Source of the DNA: Marsupella aquatica
Lineage: Eukaryota; Marchantiophyta
Assembly (NCBI GenBank): GCA_973895155.1
Contig: OZ316897.1
Coordinates: 3,906,001 to 3,970,000, forward strand
Length of the DNA stretch: 64,000 bases
Reading direction: 5' to 3'
Part shown: piece by piece, positions 33,968-45,162 of the stretch
How the letters are laid out: each line of letters starts with the position of its first letter
How positions within the stretch are numbered: the stretch's first letter is position 1
Translations under genes and position numbers: made by a program
Notes under the pieces: generated by a model
The model's database searches: none
Seen by the model: only the letters and a program-made list of their open reading frames with translations
Told to the model about the DNA's origin: nothing

Positions 33968-35712
33968 CTAGTGGTCTACATCAAGTGTCGAAACTAGATC
34001 GGCAAGTGGGACAGGAATGTCCTCTAGGGGGGCTAGCCGTTGCGGAGTCACACTAGCACCCACTGTCAGAGATCGACGATAGATGGCCCGAGCTTGAGCA
34101 CGCTGTAAGGTGACTGAAATGCATTGGCAAAAGTGCGTGGTCAAAACAGATAGCGGGGGCCCGGTGGGACCCATCCGGCCGTGAACATCCCGAGAAGCTT
34201 GGCGAAGAAGCCCGTCGAACTGATGATGGAGACGCCCAAATATCTCAAGAGCAAGGGGCAGGAAGCTATCAGATGAAGCTCGTGCAGCATATTTGGCCTC
34301 CTTCATTGTTGCTGCTCGTGATGCTGCTGCCCCTGCCGTTGTTGCCGCTGTCCCAATGATGTCTTGGCGCAATGGGTTTGCCACCACTACATCTGCCAAA
34401 GTACGGTGACCGTCATGGACCATGGTAAGATCCACCCGTAACCGCTGTGATGGAGGACCAGGTAACTCGAGCACCACCTCCCGCCGTGCGCAGACCAAAG
34501 AGCCAGAGAGAACCTGAGCAATCGCATCTCTCACAGCGTCGTGAACAAAATGGTTTCGCCGCCCAAACTGCATCGAAGAAGATGGACACCTGTGGCATCA
34601 CAAGGCTTCCCACAAGTGCAAGTAGGAGGTAAACCAGCAAGAAGTGGGTGGGGCAAGCCCATACGAAGACGCATGGCTGTCGCAAACTCCGCTGAAGACA
34701 TCCGTAGGTGAGGAATGACTGGATTGGCCTGAAGCCAGCCTCCTGCGCCCTTCCCTCCGGAAGAAAGAATCCGAGCTCGGTCCGTGTCAGGTGCCTCGGT
34801 GAGGATGCTAGAAAGGGTGAAAGCGTGCATACGCCCAGCAAGGTCTGCCTGAAGACGGACGGGGTCCAAGGATAAAAACTCCTGGAATGAAGGTAACGCA
34901 TCTCGAACAGGATCGGGTAATGATGACCGCGCCGTGCGCAAATGAACCTGAAATGGGAGGGAACCCTCCTCGACCTCCATGAGAGATGAAAGTAAAAAAG
35001 GTCGATCCTCAGTAAGGAAATGATCTGCCAACAATGAGAAGGCGGCCGCCCACGCGCCCAAGAAGGCCAAAGGTGCAAGGCGCTCAGTGGAAGTAAGCCC
35101 AAAACCACCGTGAGAAATAGGAAGACTGAGCTGTCGATGAAGCCACGGAGATGAGAGTAAAGTACCTTGCCCTAAAAGAGAGGCCAAAGTCTCACGAATG
35201 GAGACATCAAACGCTCGGAGGTGTAGATAAAGATCCTCGGTAGGGGGATGTGTCCGAGCCAAATAGGACGCACGAGGGTGGATGCATCTCAACAACAACC
35301 CAAATGCTGCCTGAGAGTCTGCTAACTTAGGGAGCATAGGAGTAGGGGCTAAGGCAGCCTGGAGAGCGTCAGCAATGAAAGATGAGCAAAAGGAGGCGGT
35401 ACCGACTGGGGAGCCAAGGACCCGAAGACCATCGGCAGGACGTAAGAACCCAGGGGGAAGCGCAAGATCAGAGGGTAACCCAGCTGGACTCCATGCATGA
35501 CTCTTCACCGGCTGAACTCGTAAACCGAGGGCCAACAAATGGGTGGAAAGGGTGGCGAGGGCAGAAGTAACAGCAACAGGTGGACCAATGATGTGGGTGT
35601 CATCTGAAAGGGAGGGGAAGATACACTGGGGGTGGGCCGCGGAGGCTTCTCGTAAAGCAGTAAAATGGGCAATGGCAAAAAGAGGTCCTCCCAAAGGGTT
35701 GCAATTGTTCAC
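33968..35712 (-). mobile_element. 5'-truncated non-LTR retrotransposon with RLE-type C-terminus
   Basis: Two minus-strand frames belong together: one ending near 34540 and one at 34573-33968, joined across one frameshift. The first starts inside a reverse transcriptase palm (NPLGGPLFAIAHF, then FPSLSDDTHIIGP with the catalytic Asp pair), followed by a thumb-like region and a CTCGKPC…GVHLLRC zinc-binding word. The second has FVHDAVRDAI and a stretch with Asp/Glu/Lys-type spacing (LRVDLTMVHDGHRTLADVVV), consistent with a restriction-like endonuclease as in R2-like LINEs. The N-terminal half of the RT is missing and unrelated sequence starts at about 35712, which is 5' truncation. I see no clear poly-A tail or target duplication. 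Codon composition is GC-richer than the neighbours. Confidence 0.65.
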
Positions 35713-38030
35713 TTGACCAATTAAAATTACTTTGACAATGTTGTAATGGACAGGATACTTGTACAATGATAGACACATGCCATCAAATGTAAGTGGTAGC
35801 AAATCCCGGCTGGACCCACATACTGGTTTGTATTGTTCTTTCTAGTTTACTTTATGTGAATGGGGCAAGCATGTGTCCAAAAGTGATGTGGGGTCTACTT
35901 AGATTTTCTTGTTAAACCCACCTACCCATTATAGCCACATGTCAACTCACATTCAATTTCCAATCACCTTGATATTAGGATAGTTTTATGGATAGTGCCA
36001 TAGTCTAGGTGTGGGTGGAAGCGTATCTGTGTCCCAACCTAGGAGTCTTTATTCTTCCTTTCACCAGATCTCATGGACAGAATATTTAGGCTTTAGATCC
36101 AAGGGTCATAATGAGCACTCCAAAAGTGCATTTTGTAAGCATAAGTAAAAAAGGGGGGATTGTATATTATAGTGAGTACATTGTTGGACCCAGGGTCCTC
36201 ACTGCTATATTTCTTCCAGCTTATAGTGTTTTCTGAACCAAAACTGAGAATGCTTGAGGAATTTTCCAAAACTTTGGGATAGACAAGTATGTTTTATTTG
36301 TTAGGGTGTTTACTACCCAAAAATGTTGCGCATTGACTCTCTTGGAGTCAGGCCCCCGAGTTTATGGATACAGTACACTTTCCACCACCACTAGTGTTAC
36401 CCAATAATTACTGGTACGAATCCTGGTGAAAGTGATCTTGAAATTAACACTGACTAATTGTTGTCAGTCTTTAAAATAGTCTTTTCTCCATTTGTTTAAA
36501 GTTATAGTCAAAGATGGGTAATCTTGAGTACTCCACAGTAACATTCTTTTGTTGATTTTTCAATATGTTTTCTTCCCACTGTCCCACTCGTGAGTCCAGA
36601 GTAACACCACTAATTCATGCTTGTGAAAGTAGTGTTAGAACAGAATTGCGAGTTATACTAATTCATGAGTAGAGCCCAAAATTTTCTTCACTAATTGCAA
36701 TGAATTAGTGTGGCTGCTTTATGTCCTCCTTCCTGGACATTTACGTCTTCTTGGCCTATGTTTTTCGTTGGTCCCTCGTCTATATTAACGAGGTGTCTAT
36801 TTCCATTTGCCCACAATGAATCTTCAAATAGATCACGTGGCTTCTTTACGTTGGCACTCTGTTAGAAAACCGATAAAGGCACACCCTCCCAAAGAAGGCA
36901 AAAGCTGAGACTGCAAAAGTATGGTTCCTAGATTACTATCTGCAGTAGACACTACCACTGTAGTATCTCGATAGCTAGTCTCTCAAGTGTCTCCACGAGA
37001 TTGGAACCACTCTGAAAGATCTCTCCCTCTACATAGCTGACCTTCTAACTATGCACGTCAAGTGTCTCTTCCCGATTGGAAAAGAATGGAAGTGTCTCCT
37101 CCGGATTGGAACTCTCCTACAGCATGTACTCTCCCTCGAGAGCTCGAGAGGCATATGATTGTCAAAAAGACGACACAGTCCTCGACGCGGTTCTCGAGAT
37201 CGGTGATGGTGGACGGACACTGTAGTTAATTTTCAAGGTCGATGTCGTTTTTGGGCGCGTTCCCCGCCAAAGGAATAAAGGTGGTTGGATTTCTCCAGAA
37301 TCAACAACTGACATATCATTTGCTACTTTTGCATTGAGAGCTCACTGTTGTGATGGATGGAAAGTTGCAATTGAATTGCGTCGATAACGGCCAAAGAAGA
37401 TTTTATAGAATGAATGAGCAGAGTCTGCTTACGCACTTTCAAGCGGACTCGAATATATTACACACGATGGGAGTCATTCAAACATGTAAGGCGGGAAGAG
37501 ACCTCAAAGCGAACGACATAAAGTGAATTGAAGCAACTGAATTAGGAGCAACGGGAAAGCAAACTAAGGGGAAGGCCGTAAGAAGAGGTCCAGTGTGACG
37601 GAGAAGTTATGATTACATCAGAACCAAGCAAACTTCTTTTAAAGGGCGCCAGAGAAGTCCTGAACTAAACTCTGAGCAGTGCTAACGCTGAAAAGAGAAA
37701 CACAGTAACCAATTAAAGGCCAGCTGCAGTAGTTGTTCAACTAAGTAAGCCCTCGTAAAACGAACATGGAGACGTGAATTATTGCTTAACCAAGAGCATT
37801 TGCTACGAGAGCATCCTGTCATACGGGCAATCTTAAGAAGATGGTCATAGAAGGTCTCCTCCTTGCAACAGCTAGTTGCATTATTTCGCTCTAGGAAGCC
37901 TGGAAAAATACCTGAGAATTGTGGTTGCAAAGACTGGGCACCCACCAACGAGAACCCAAAGATTGTGGGTAGTGGAATAAACGTAGAGTGTAAACCATGT
38001 AACAAAACAATGACTTGCTTTGATTTTTCA
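35713..38030. other. Intergenic DNA, nothing convincing
   Basis: A word like 'agtgtctcc.cgattggaa' occurs three times (about 36987, 37062, 37090). A 124-codon minus-strand frame at 38056-37682 has no recognised domain. No RNA genes or element ends seen. Confidence 0.45.
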
Positions 38031-38036
38031 TTCCGC

Positions 38037-38119
38037 ATTGCTTCTATCAATGACATAATTAAATATGAATGATAGAAGTAGATAATGCCGAATTATGTCA
38101 TCATAATGATAGAAGCAAT
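38037..38119. repeat. Inverted repeat (hairpin) 1
   Basis: Arms ATTGCTTCTATCA…TGACATAATT (38037-38060) and AATTATGTCATCA…TGATAGAAGCAAT (38091-38119), imperfect by a few inserted bases, around a short loop. Possibly a small MITE. Confidence 0.7.
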
Positions 38120-38158
38120 CCCGAATATTCATTTATAGTATGTCATCTTAATTATGTG

Positions 38159-38261
38159 CTTCATAATTATGTCCTCTAAAGATTTTTCATTTGCAACATC
38201 AAAATGCTTCGAAAATGAATTGAACAAAGCATGCGGAATGATAGAGGACATAATTATGAAG
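38159..38261. repeat. Inverted repeat (hairpin) 2, 19-bp perfect arms
   Basis: CTTCATAATTATGTCCTCT at 38159-38177 and its exact inverse at 38243-38261. It is adjacent to hairpin 1 and just upstream of the protease pseudogene. It could be a MITE; the duplicated flanks are unclear. Confidence 0.8.
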
Positions 38262-38340
38262 GACAAGTTTGTGGGGATTGTGTACTTTATAGGCAATGGG
38301 TGCTTAGGTGCCACTTCTGCGTATCGAAGCAATGTCTGAG

Positions 38341-39330
38341 GAGATTACACGTTTCTTCGAGACATGGTTGCACACCAGAACTTCCAGCAGCAACGTGACC
38401 GAGAAGAATTTACGCCACGAGGTGTTCAAGCATAATTTAAATAGAGTATGTCAGTGAGCACAATGGTATGAAGTCCTCTTACAAGCTGGGACTAAATAGT
38501 TTCGCAGACCTCACTTTGACGGAGTTCAAGAGCCCGTATGTAGGGAAATTGATTACCACCAATTCCGAGCCTCCTTTGGCCGCCATCGATTGGAGGCCAA
38601 AGGGGAGCCGTCACTGCGGTACCTTTGCTAATGACATCCAGTTTTATAGAAGTTTGGTTACGAAGATTACTAACGTTTGGTCATTAGGTGATACATGTTA
38701 GGTTGTAGTGAATTATTGGGCCTGTACAAGTTTGCTATAATTCAGTTATTATTTGTGTAGTTTAGGAGATATTTATGATTTTTGCATGAGATTACCTGCA
38801 TTTTCTATTGTTCAGTATTCGAAATAGTTTACACAGAACTTTACACTTTGCCTGGATCATGGAGAACGGAGAGATTGACGATGAAATGGGTCCATCCCTA
38901 ACAGCTCGAGATGACTCCTGCAAGAAGCGAAAGGTTTGAATGCTCTGGAGCTTTTCCTTGCGGACACTTCGAGCGTTTAAAGGCTGAGTTTTTCTTGGTT
39001 CAGACAAACACGCATGCTCTCTCAATCCCTCTCTCCGTGATTAGAAAAACTGCAGGTGTCTATGTAAACCAGAGCCCTCACTCTCTTGATCAATATACCC
39101 CGCTGTGGCCCTGTTTCTCTGAGTGACCGAAGCTATCTGAATCCGTGAATAGAAAGTAAACAAATTTTAGATGGTGGCATAGCTTGTTTGCAGTTAAAAG
39201 CTTATGAAGATTCCATAGATGGACGAGAGAAAGTGGCAGCAAACAATCAAAAAGCTTTGCAACTGGCAGTGGCCAATCAGCCCGTGTCTGTTGCAGTTGA
39301 CGCGGTCCGAGATGTGATTGAGAAACTCAA
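38341..39330 (+). pseudogene. Papain-type (C1A) cysteine protease pseudogene
   Basis: Fragments of a plant papain-like protease. From 38341 a propeptide-like stretch reads FFETWLHTRT…NLRHEVFKHNL; after a frame break comes SYKLGLNSFADLTLTEF, the inhibitor I29 signature, then AAIDWRPKGS, the start of the mature enzyme. The CGSCWAF active-site segment is reduced to CGTFAND, so the catalytic Cys region is lost. A second piece at about 39200-39320 reads VAANNQKALQLAVANQPVSVAVDA, a well-conserved C1A segment that normally precedes the catalytic His. Between them (38700-39170) is either a diverged intron or unrelated DNA. It is clearly non-functional. Confidence 0.75.
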
Positions 39331-39820
39331 TCTCTCATTGCAATGGCCCGTCTGTGTCTCGTGACTTCCTTCATAAATTATACATCCCTGCAGGAAACGT
39401 GATCCCCTCTCGATAATTGTAATTGGAAGGAATTGTGCGCTTACCCGTAAGTGTGCATAAACCCTTCTATAGGGTTTTGCACTTACCTAGTATTCTTTTA
39501 GTGCAGCCCTCGTTACGTTTACAAATCGCGCAAAATGGTATGAAAAACAGGGGAAGAAGGGGAGACCTTGCAATTATCCAGGGTTTTCACTATAGAGAGG
39601 TCAATACGACCAGGATTGAATGTCGCCAGCTGTTGCCTAGAAGGCATCCATCCTCTTTCTCTTCGAATGGATTAGGTTTCTATCTCATTCTCGGCGTTCT
39701 GTGGTGGCCGCCACTGCATTGCCGCTGGAGCAGCAGCACACGGGCAGTAAAATAGGTGTTAATTCCAAGTTCTAAAACACAATGACATAAGCATCCTACA
39801 ATACCATTAAAGTGGAAGAC

Positions 39821-40240
39821 ACTACCTCGTCCATTTTCTCTCACTAGAGTATACATTCAATTCATTGCAGATACTTCTACCATCGTGCTGGTTAGTCTCC
39901 TGGTATGTTACAATACTACAAATGTAGCAGTCACTAGCTCGTGCATTGTCTTTCACGAGAGTAGACATGTAATTCATTACAAATATCTTCCACCATCTTG
40001 CTGGTTAGTCTCCTAGTATGCTACAATACCACAATTGTGGCAGTCACTACCTCGTGCATTTTCTCTCACTAGAGTACACATGTGGTTCATTGCAGATAGT
40101 TGTACCATCTTGTTGATTACTCTGCGAGTATGTTTAAATCCCGAAAATGTGGAGGCCACTGTCTCGTCCATTTCTCTCACTAGATATGCAAATTCATTGC
40201 AGATAGTTTTGCCGTCTTGCTGGTGAGTCGTCTCCTGTTG
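39821..40240 (+). repeat. Minisatellite, four ~112-bp units
   Basis: The word ACTACCTCGT or a variant starts units at 39821, 39933, 40046 and 40158 (periods 112, 113, 112). Each contains 'tctctcactagagta', 'ttcattgcagata', 'accatcttgctggttagtctcc' variants. It lies just beyond the 3' end of the oxidoreductase gene. A minus-strand frame (40396-40013) crosses part of it but is not gene-like. Confidence 0.85.
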
Positions 40241-40350
40241 CATACCAGCTGGTCTGCCTTGCAATCTAGGACACAGGATAACATCTGTACAATTTTTTGT
40301 CACCTGGCCGTTTCGGTCCCTATGAACATTAAGTTTGATTCTTTTTCTCT

Positions 40351-42662
40351 CTAATATCCGAAGTCCTCGTAAATAGCTTCCCGCCCTCCTAACCATACCA
40401 ACAAGCTCTTTCTCAAAGCAGGGTTACAACAGATGTACCACTTGTGAATGTCCCTGTTTGCTGACACGTCCTGATTCACATCCCCTTCATCAATCCTCCT
40501 GCTATTTACCGACAAGCACACTCCTTGAAGCTCCTTCCATAGAGCTTTGTGTTCGTTTTTCACCTTGTTGACAAACCCTGTGACAAACAAACTCGTTGAA
40601 GCAGGAAGCTTGGGATGTCTCGTAAATAAGTCCTTAACAAGCATGAGGTCCTCAGCTCGGAGGGTCCACAGAAGATGTAAGCGTGAGAGATCTAGTCCAG
40701 GCAGCTGAGCTAGGAGAGGCGTGATACCAACACCACCGGCAACAAAAGCAACGCGCTCGCCTCCGTCTCCTTGCTTGATAGTAAATTCTCCGCCAAAACC
40801 CCTCAAGGGGACTACCAAAGGTTGTCCACAACAATGGCCTTTTAGATTCCGAGTGGACAAGAAATTAGTCACATTGCCAACTCTTCGGACAGTAATCTCG
40901 AATTCTCCCTCAGCAGGACCAGCATCACCACCTGATGGTGAGCGGGAATCGAAGTCAGAAGAAGGTGGTGGGGAGGAGACGGTGAAAGTGCGGACATAGT
41001 CGTCATTGAGACTCAACGGATCATTGTCACGCATGTGGCTATAACCCCTCTCCAATTCATCCGCAAAACTTAGTGCAACATGCTGCCCGGATTTCCACTT
41101 GACCTTCTCGTTTCCAGGATCTGCAATTCGGAAGCCGTAGCGGGAGATGGTGGGTGTTATGACCTCCTTCCTGATCAATGTTGCTGTCAGGCCGTTGTCC
41201 TCATCCACAGCTGCTCGTTCTGAAGGGAGGTAGCGGGTCAGGGGGTTGTAGGGACTCCTCTCTCCCAGATCACCTTTAAAGCCTAGACCATTCTCCACAA
41301 ACCGAGCGGCCTTCAATGTGATTCTGACGGCTAGATTTGATCTGGGGAGCTGCCTGTGGGCATCCTTCCCAGCCAGGATCTCAGCGGTGCCTGTGACGTA
41401 GAGAACATCTCCCGTGTCGAAGTCTGGGAACACAAGGCCTGCTCTGGGGGTTGTCTGCAAGTTTCCTAAGGTCTGGTAGAGCCGATTGCCGGAGTATTCC
41501 GGGTAGATGAGAACGGTCCCCTTCTCTGCCGAATTGGACTCCACCCGGACGAAGCCGGGAGGCCCGCCCCGGTGGTTCGTGTCCATATCTAAATGATGGT
41601 GCGATGAGGAGATGAAGAACATGTCAACTTTGGCGATCAAATTGATTGCCGCCGCTGGAAGGGGTAGCGAATCGGATACTAGTTTGGGTTTTGGAAGTTG
41701 TGGAGATATTCTCTTTTTGTTAAGATATTTTGGACAATTCCCTGTAAGACGAGGAAATTGGTCAGAGATATTCACTGTGATATTGTTCACAATGCTTGAA
41801 TTCACCAGATTGAGAAACAGAAGGCAGAAACAAGTAGGTCTCAATCTGACCATTGAACTTCTTCTAAAAGCCACAACAAGAAGTAAACATGTAGATCGCA
41901 GCCTCATACTGAAGAATCGAACACATGGAATCCAATTTAAAAACAGAAGATAATCATATCATCGATCTCAAAGTCAGTATTGCTTGCTGCTGAAATCTTC
42001 TTGACAAAGAGCACAAAAAACAAGGAGATCCCATACTCATCATTGAAATCCTCTTGAAAACCAGCCTATTTCTGACTCAGCATTCAAATCGTACTGAGAC
42101 AACGAATAGAAAACATACAGAACTCTGACTTATAATTCAAATCATATTCTGAAATGGAACATAACAGAACACAGATCTCAAACTCACCCAGGCTTTGCTC
42201 GATGTCAACAGCCAATTGCACCTCCCCCTTCTCTATCTTCCCAGCGACCATCTTACCATACAGCTTTATCCTCTTCCTGTTCTGCAGATGGATGCCCAAA
42301 CCACCCACCATCTTCCCCGTCCCTTCCTCCTCCTGCACAGCAACCCCATTCTCTCGATTCTCCCCAAATAAAGCCTCAGCAACTGGATCAAACGCCGTAT
42401 CGATCTGCGCCCTGATCCCTATGATCGACTGGCTGATTGGCCTTGAGAATCCAGGCTCCCCGCCCCACACCGTCGTCCAGGGCCAGTTGTTCTGGTCCAG
42501 CGTGCCCAAAGCTATGAGAGGCGAGATCGTCACTGTGTGGCCCGCTTGAGGGCTGAGGAAGGGCGTCGTTGGGTTGTAGCCCTCCGGCACTTGGAGCAGA
42601 TGGTGAAGTGCTTGCTCTCCTTCGTGCCAGGGAAACTCCTCTTCGTCATCAGTGTACGCCAT
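40351..42662 (-). CDS. Two-exon flavo-oxidoreductase: PNPOx-like domain fused to ferredoxin-reductase-type domain
   Basis: Exon 1 is 42662-42188 and exon 2 is 41741-40351, with a 446-bp intron (GTGAGT donor, CTTACAG acceptor, phase 1). The join gives SLG-NCPKY, a conserved word of this family, and a protein of 621 residues. Residues about 40-310 form an FMN-binding split barrel like pyridoxamine-phosphate oxidase. Residues about 343-478 are an FAD-binding FR-type barrel with RTFTVSS at 409-415. Residues about 488-613 are the NAD(P)-binding lobe with GGVGITP at 494-500 and a final ICCNPALRKSLLVWL…YEDFGY. Such proteins are predicted to move electrons from NAD(P)H through FAD to a second flavin site; the substrate is unknown. 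The frame is intact and the only lesion-free protein gene in the window outside the transposons. I chose the Met at 42662 because the preceding codons leave the family-like frame. Confidence 0.85.
41742..42187 (-). other. Intron of the oxidoreductase gene
   Basis: GTGAGT…CTTACAG, phase 1. Both sides read into family-like sequence only when it is removed; the + strand 113-codon frame over 41612-41953 is a shadow. Confidence 0.85.
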
Positions 42663-43500
42663 TGTTCGTGCACAACTCTTGTTGCCTTGCTGAGCTCTCT
42701 AGGCTTTCCCTCTGCTCACCCTGTAATCTCTACAAAATGAAATTTGGACTATCAGCAGCTCGAGCAGAATTCAGGATTCCCTCGGACAGAAGACAGCTCC
42801 GTTGTTTCTTTGGGTTCATGGAATTGCACTCCTCTCGATGATTCTAGACTGCCTGGGCATCCAACCGGCCAAATTCTTCGCCTTTGTTAGATAATCAGAT
42901 TTACTTACGTTCTGGGGTCTTAAAATGGGTACTATCTCGGCCGATTGCAGTCCGCTTTCCTATCCGAAAGGAAAGGATTGCTTGGTTCATTGAATGTGAG
43001 AATCTGCATAGCCATCAGAATGGTGATGAAAGTCAGGACTGAGTGTTCGTTCTGGGAAAGTGATTATGATACTCGGTCAACTTCCCGCCGCCATTATGTC
43101 GTCCATCGTCAGCAGGTTTTCCTGTCGTCATCAAGATTTGATGATTTGATCATTCGCTGAGGCTGCCAGCTGAGGTCATTTGGTGAGGGACCAAGAAATG
43201 TGCTTAATGGGGCCCAACTTGAAACCTACAATAATCGTGAACAGGTGAGGGATTTGCTTATCAGATACCAAAATGAAATGTGTTACTTGGTACGACCCCT
43301 AGTGATCCATGTCCTTGAGTGACCTTGAAACAATGTACCTAAAACTTGGGTTCTATCAAGTAAGGCAATTTGTTTTGGGGTCTGATCAAGCAATTTCCTC
43401 TTGACCAGGGTCCTCTTTTGAAAATTGCTTCTTGGGGTTTATCCAGGAGTAGAATCCTATATGTTCTTTTACTACCGGGTAGCCACTACCCCAATGGCTC
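42663..43500. other. Upstream region of the oxidoreductase gene
   Basis: Expected to hold the minus-strand promoter. No TATA box clear enough to call was found. No other gene seen. Confidence 0.4.
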
Positions 43501-43504
43501 TAAG

Positions 43505-43875
43505 AGCATCTCCAAGGCTACCGGGTTGGTCTACTCTAACTCCATGTTGACCAAACCCAATAAGGTTAACAAAAAAGGCAACCCCAATGGTTCTTGTAAC
43601 ACTTTTCACTTCTGACTTCTGAGTTTTTTGGTGACTGGATTTCTATACGAGCTCCTGTATAGTGCACTGATTGAATTCAGGATTCATTCCTCGGTTCTCC
43701 ATGATCTAATGATATATTAGCATCCAAGGTGTGCATATGCCAGGATATAATTACTAAAACCCACTCTAACTATTGGGCTTGCTTTTTGCCATATCATCCT
43801 TGCTATATATAGTATACTAAAAATTATATCTAATGTATAAAAATACAAATAGCCTAAACCATTGGAGATGCTTTA
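43505..43875. mobile_element. Possible MITE with GAGCATCTCCAA-type ends
   Basis: The left side reads GAGCATCTCCAAGG and the right side CCATTGGAGATGCT, an imperfect inverted repeat about 370 bp apart enclosing AT-rich non-coding DNA. 'GAGCATCTCCAA'-type ends are common in plant miniature elements. Target duplications were not resolved. Confidence 0.5.
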
Positions 43876-44574
43876 AACACTAAAATATGCATGTGTTCTT
43901 CTACTTAGGTTTGATTATATAATGTTATAATGGAAATTTTTTTGGTTGGATTAACATGACATTTTTACTAGTCATGAGATAGGCCTGATGGTGCCAAAAT
44001 GCGTGTTTCCCATCAATGCCCAATTGACCACTCTCCCCAACTCACGCACTCCTTGAAATCCAGTTGTCAATCAGTTACACTATTCGGGACACTATCAAGG
44101 ATTTTGTGCAACTCACAAGCATTGGGCTCATTTGGCAGTAAATAATTATATAGTGAGCCTTGTCAAGCATATCAAGTGAGATGTTCAGGGAGTCAGCAAG
44201 TCGGTCTAGCTAGCAACTGGATTTGAAAGAGAGTCCAGATTCTAGCTCATGAACTGGACATGAAATGTCATGCAGCAAACAACTCTTGGCTTGGACCTTA
44301 TGATTGTTCAGTGCTTGCATTTTGGGTGCACAGCTAGCTCATTGATTTCTGCTCAGGCTAACTAAGGTCATCCAAATGTTGAATGTGGATGCTCAGGTAG
44401 TCCACCAGGTCAGGCTCAGCTCCCACCTAAACTGTCTATGTCAATCCTTGCCTCATTAAGCTCCACCTTGCCTCTTCCTGCCTCAAACTAAGCTCATCCC
44501 CCAGTTTTTTAGTTTGTATTTTAAAGAGAGTTTACCAAGAGAATTTAGGATTTGCCACCCTGGCTAATTTTATT

Positions 44575-44775
44575 ACTCCTTAAAAATTACCCTGCCATGG
44601 GCTATGCTAAAGCTGGCGAAGGATGAGTCCACTACCAATTACAATTCCATGCCAGGGGCCATGCTAAAGCTGGCGAAGGATGTGTCCACTTCCCATTACA
44701 ATTCGTTAAAAATTACCCTGACATAGGCCATGCTAAACCTGGCGAAGGATGACTCCATTACCAAAATTACAAGAC
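44575..44775 (+). repeat. Three imperfect tandem units with ATGCTAAAGCTGGCGAAGGATG
   Basis: The core occurs at 44604, 44661 and 44730, with variation in the third. The intervening sequence (aattaccctg.cat) is shared by the first and third. Confidence 0.8.
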
Positions 44776-44987
44776 CATGAATCGAATTGTAAAACTATTC
44801 GAGCATGAGTCCCGCTGCAAGGAGTAGCTGCACATGAGTATAGTTCGAAATATTAAAATGAATTGAGCATGGGACAGTCCCGGCATCCCTCTCTCCATTT
44901 TTGGACATCATAATCCTTGACTTCTGGCTTTCCATCATTGCTTCTGAAGTCCGCCATAATGGCAATCGAAAAGCATTTGACTTGGAT

Positions 44988-45069
44988 TGTCAGAAGTGGG
45001 ATTTGAACCCACGCCTCTCACGAGACCCGAACTTGAGTCGGGCGCCTTAGACCACTCGGCCATCCTGAC
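44988..45069 (-). tRNA. tRNA-Leu-CAA: tRNA-Leu (anticodon CAA)
   Basis: Type II tRNA of 82 nt on the minus strand. Acceptor stem GTCAGGA/TTCTGAC, D arm GCCGAGTGGTCTAAGGC, anticodon stem CCCGA/TCGGG with loop CTCAAGT (CAA), long variable arm, T arm GTGGGTTCAAATCCCAC. No intron. A TTTT (minus strand, 44972-44969) about 16 nt downstream can serve as the pol III terminator. Confidence 0.95.
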
Positions 45070-45081
45070 AAGGTGTTAGGG

Positions 45082-45162
45082 TGTTGACAGTGGGATTCGA
45101 ACCCACGCCCTTTCGGACCAGAACCTTAATCTGGCGCCTTAGACCAACTCGGCCATATCAAC
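45082..45162 (-). tRNA. tRNA-Leu-AAG: tRNA-Leu (anticodon AAG)
   Basis: Type II tRNA of 81 nt on the minus strand. Acceptor stem GTTGATA/TGTCAAC, D arm GCCGAGTTGGTCTAAGGC, anticodon stem CCAGA/TCTGG with loop TTAAGGT (AAG), variable arm TCCGAAAGGG, T arm GTGGGTTCGAATCCCAC. It lies 12 bp upstream of the CAA gene in the direction of transcription, with no T run between them. Confidence 0.95.

Noticed and set aside
36164-36354. Third copy of the hAT-like MITE
   Set aside because: Only short words resembling the ends (agggtcctcact, aggcccccgag) are present; the interior does not match.
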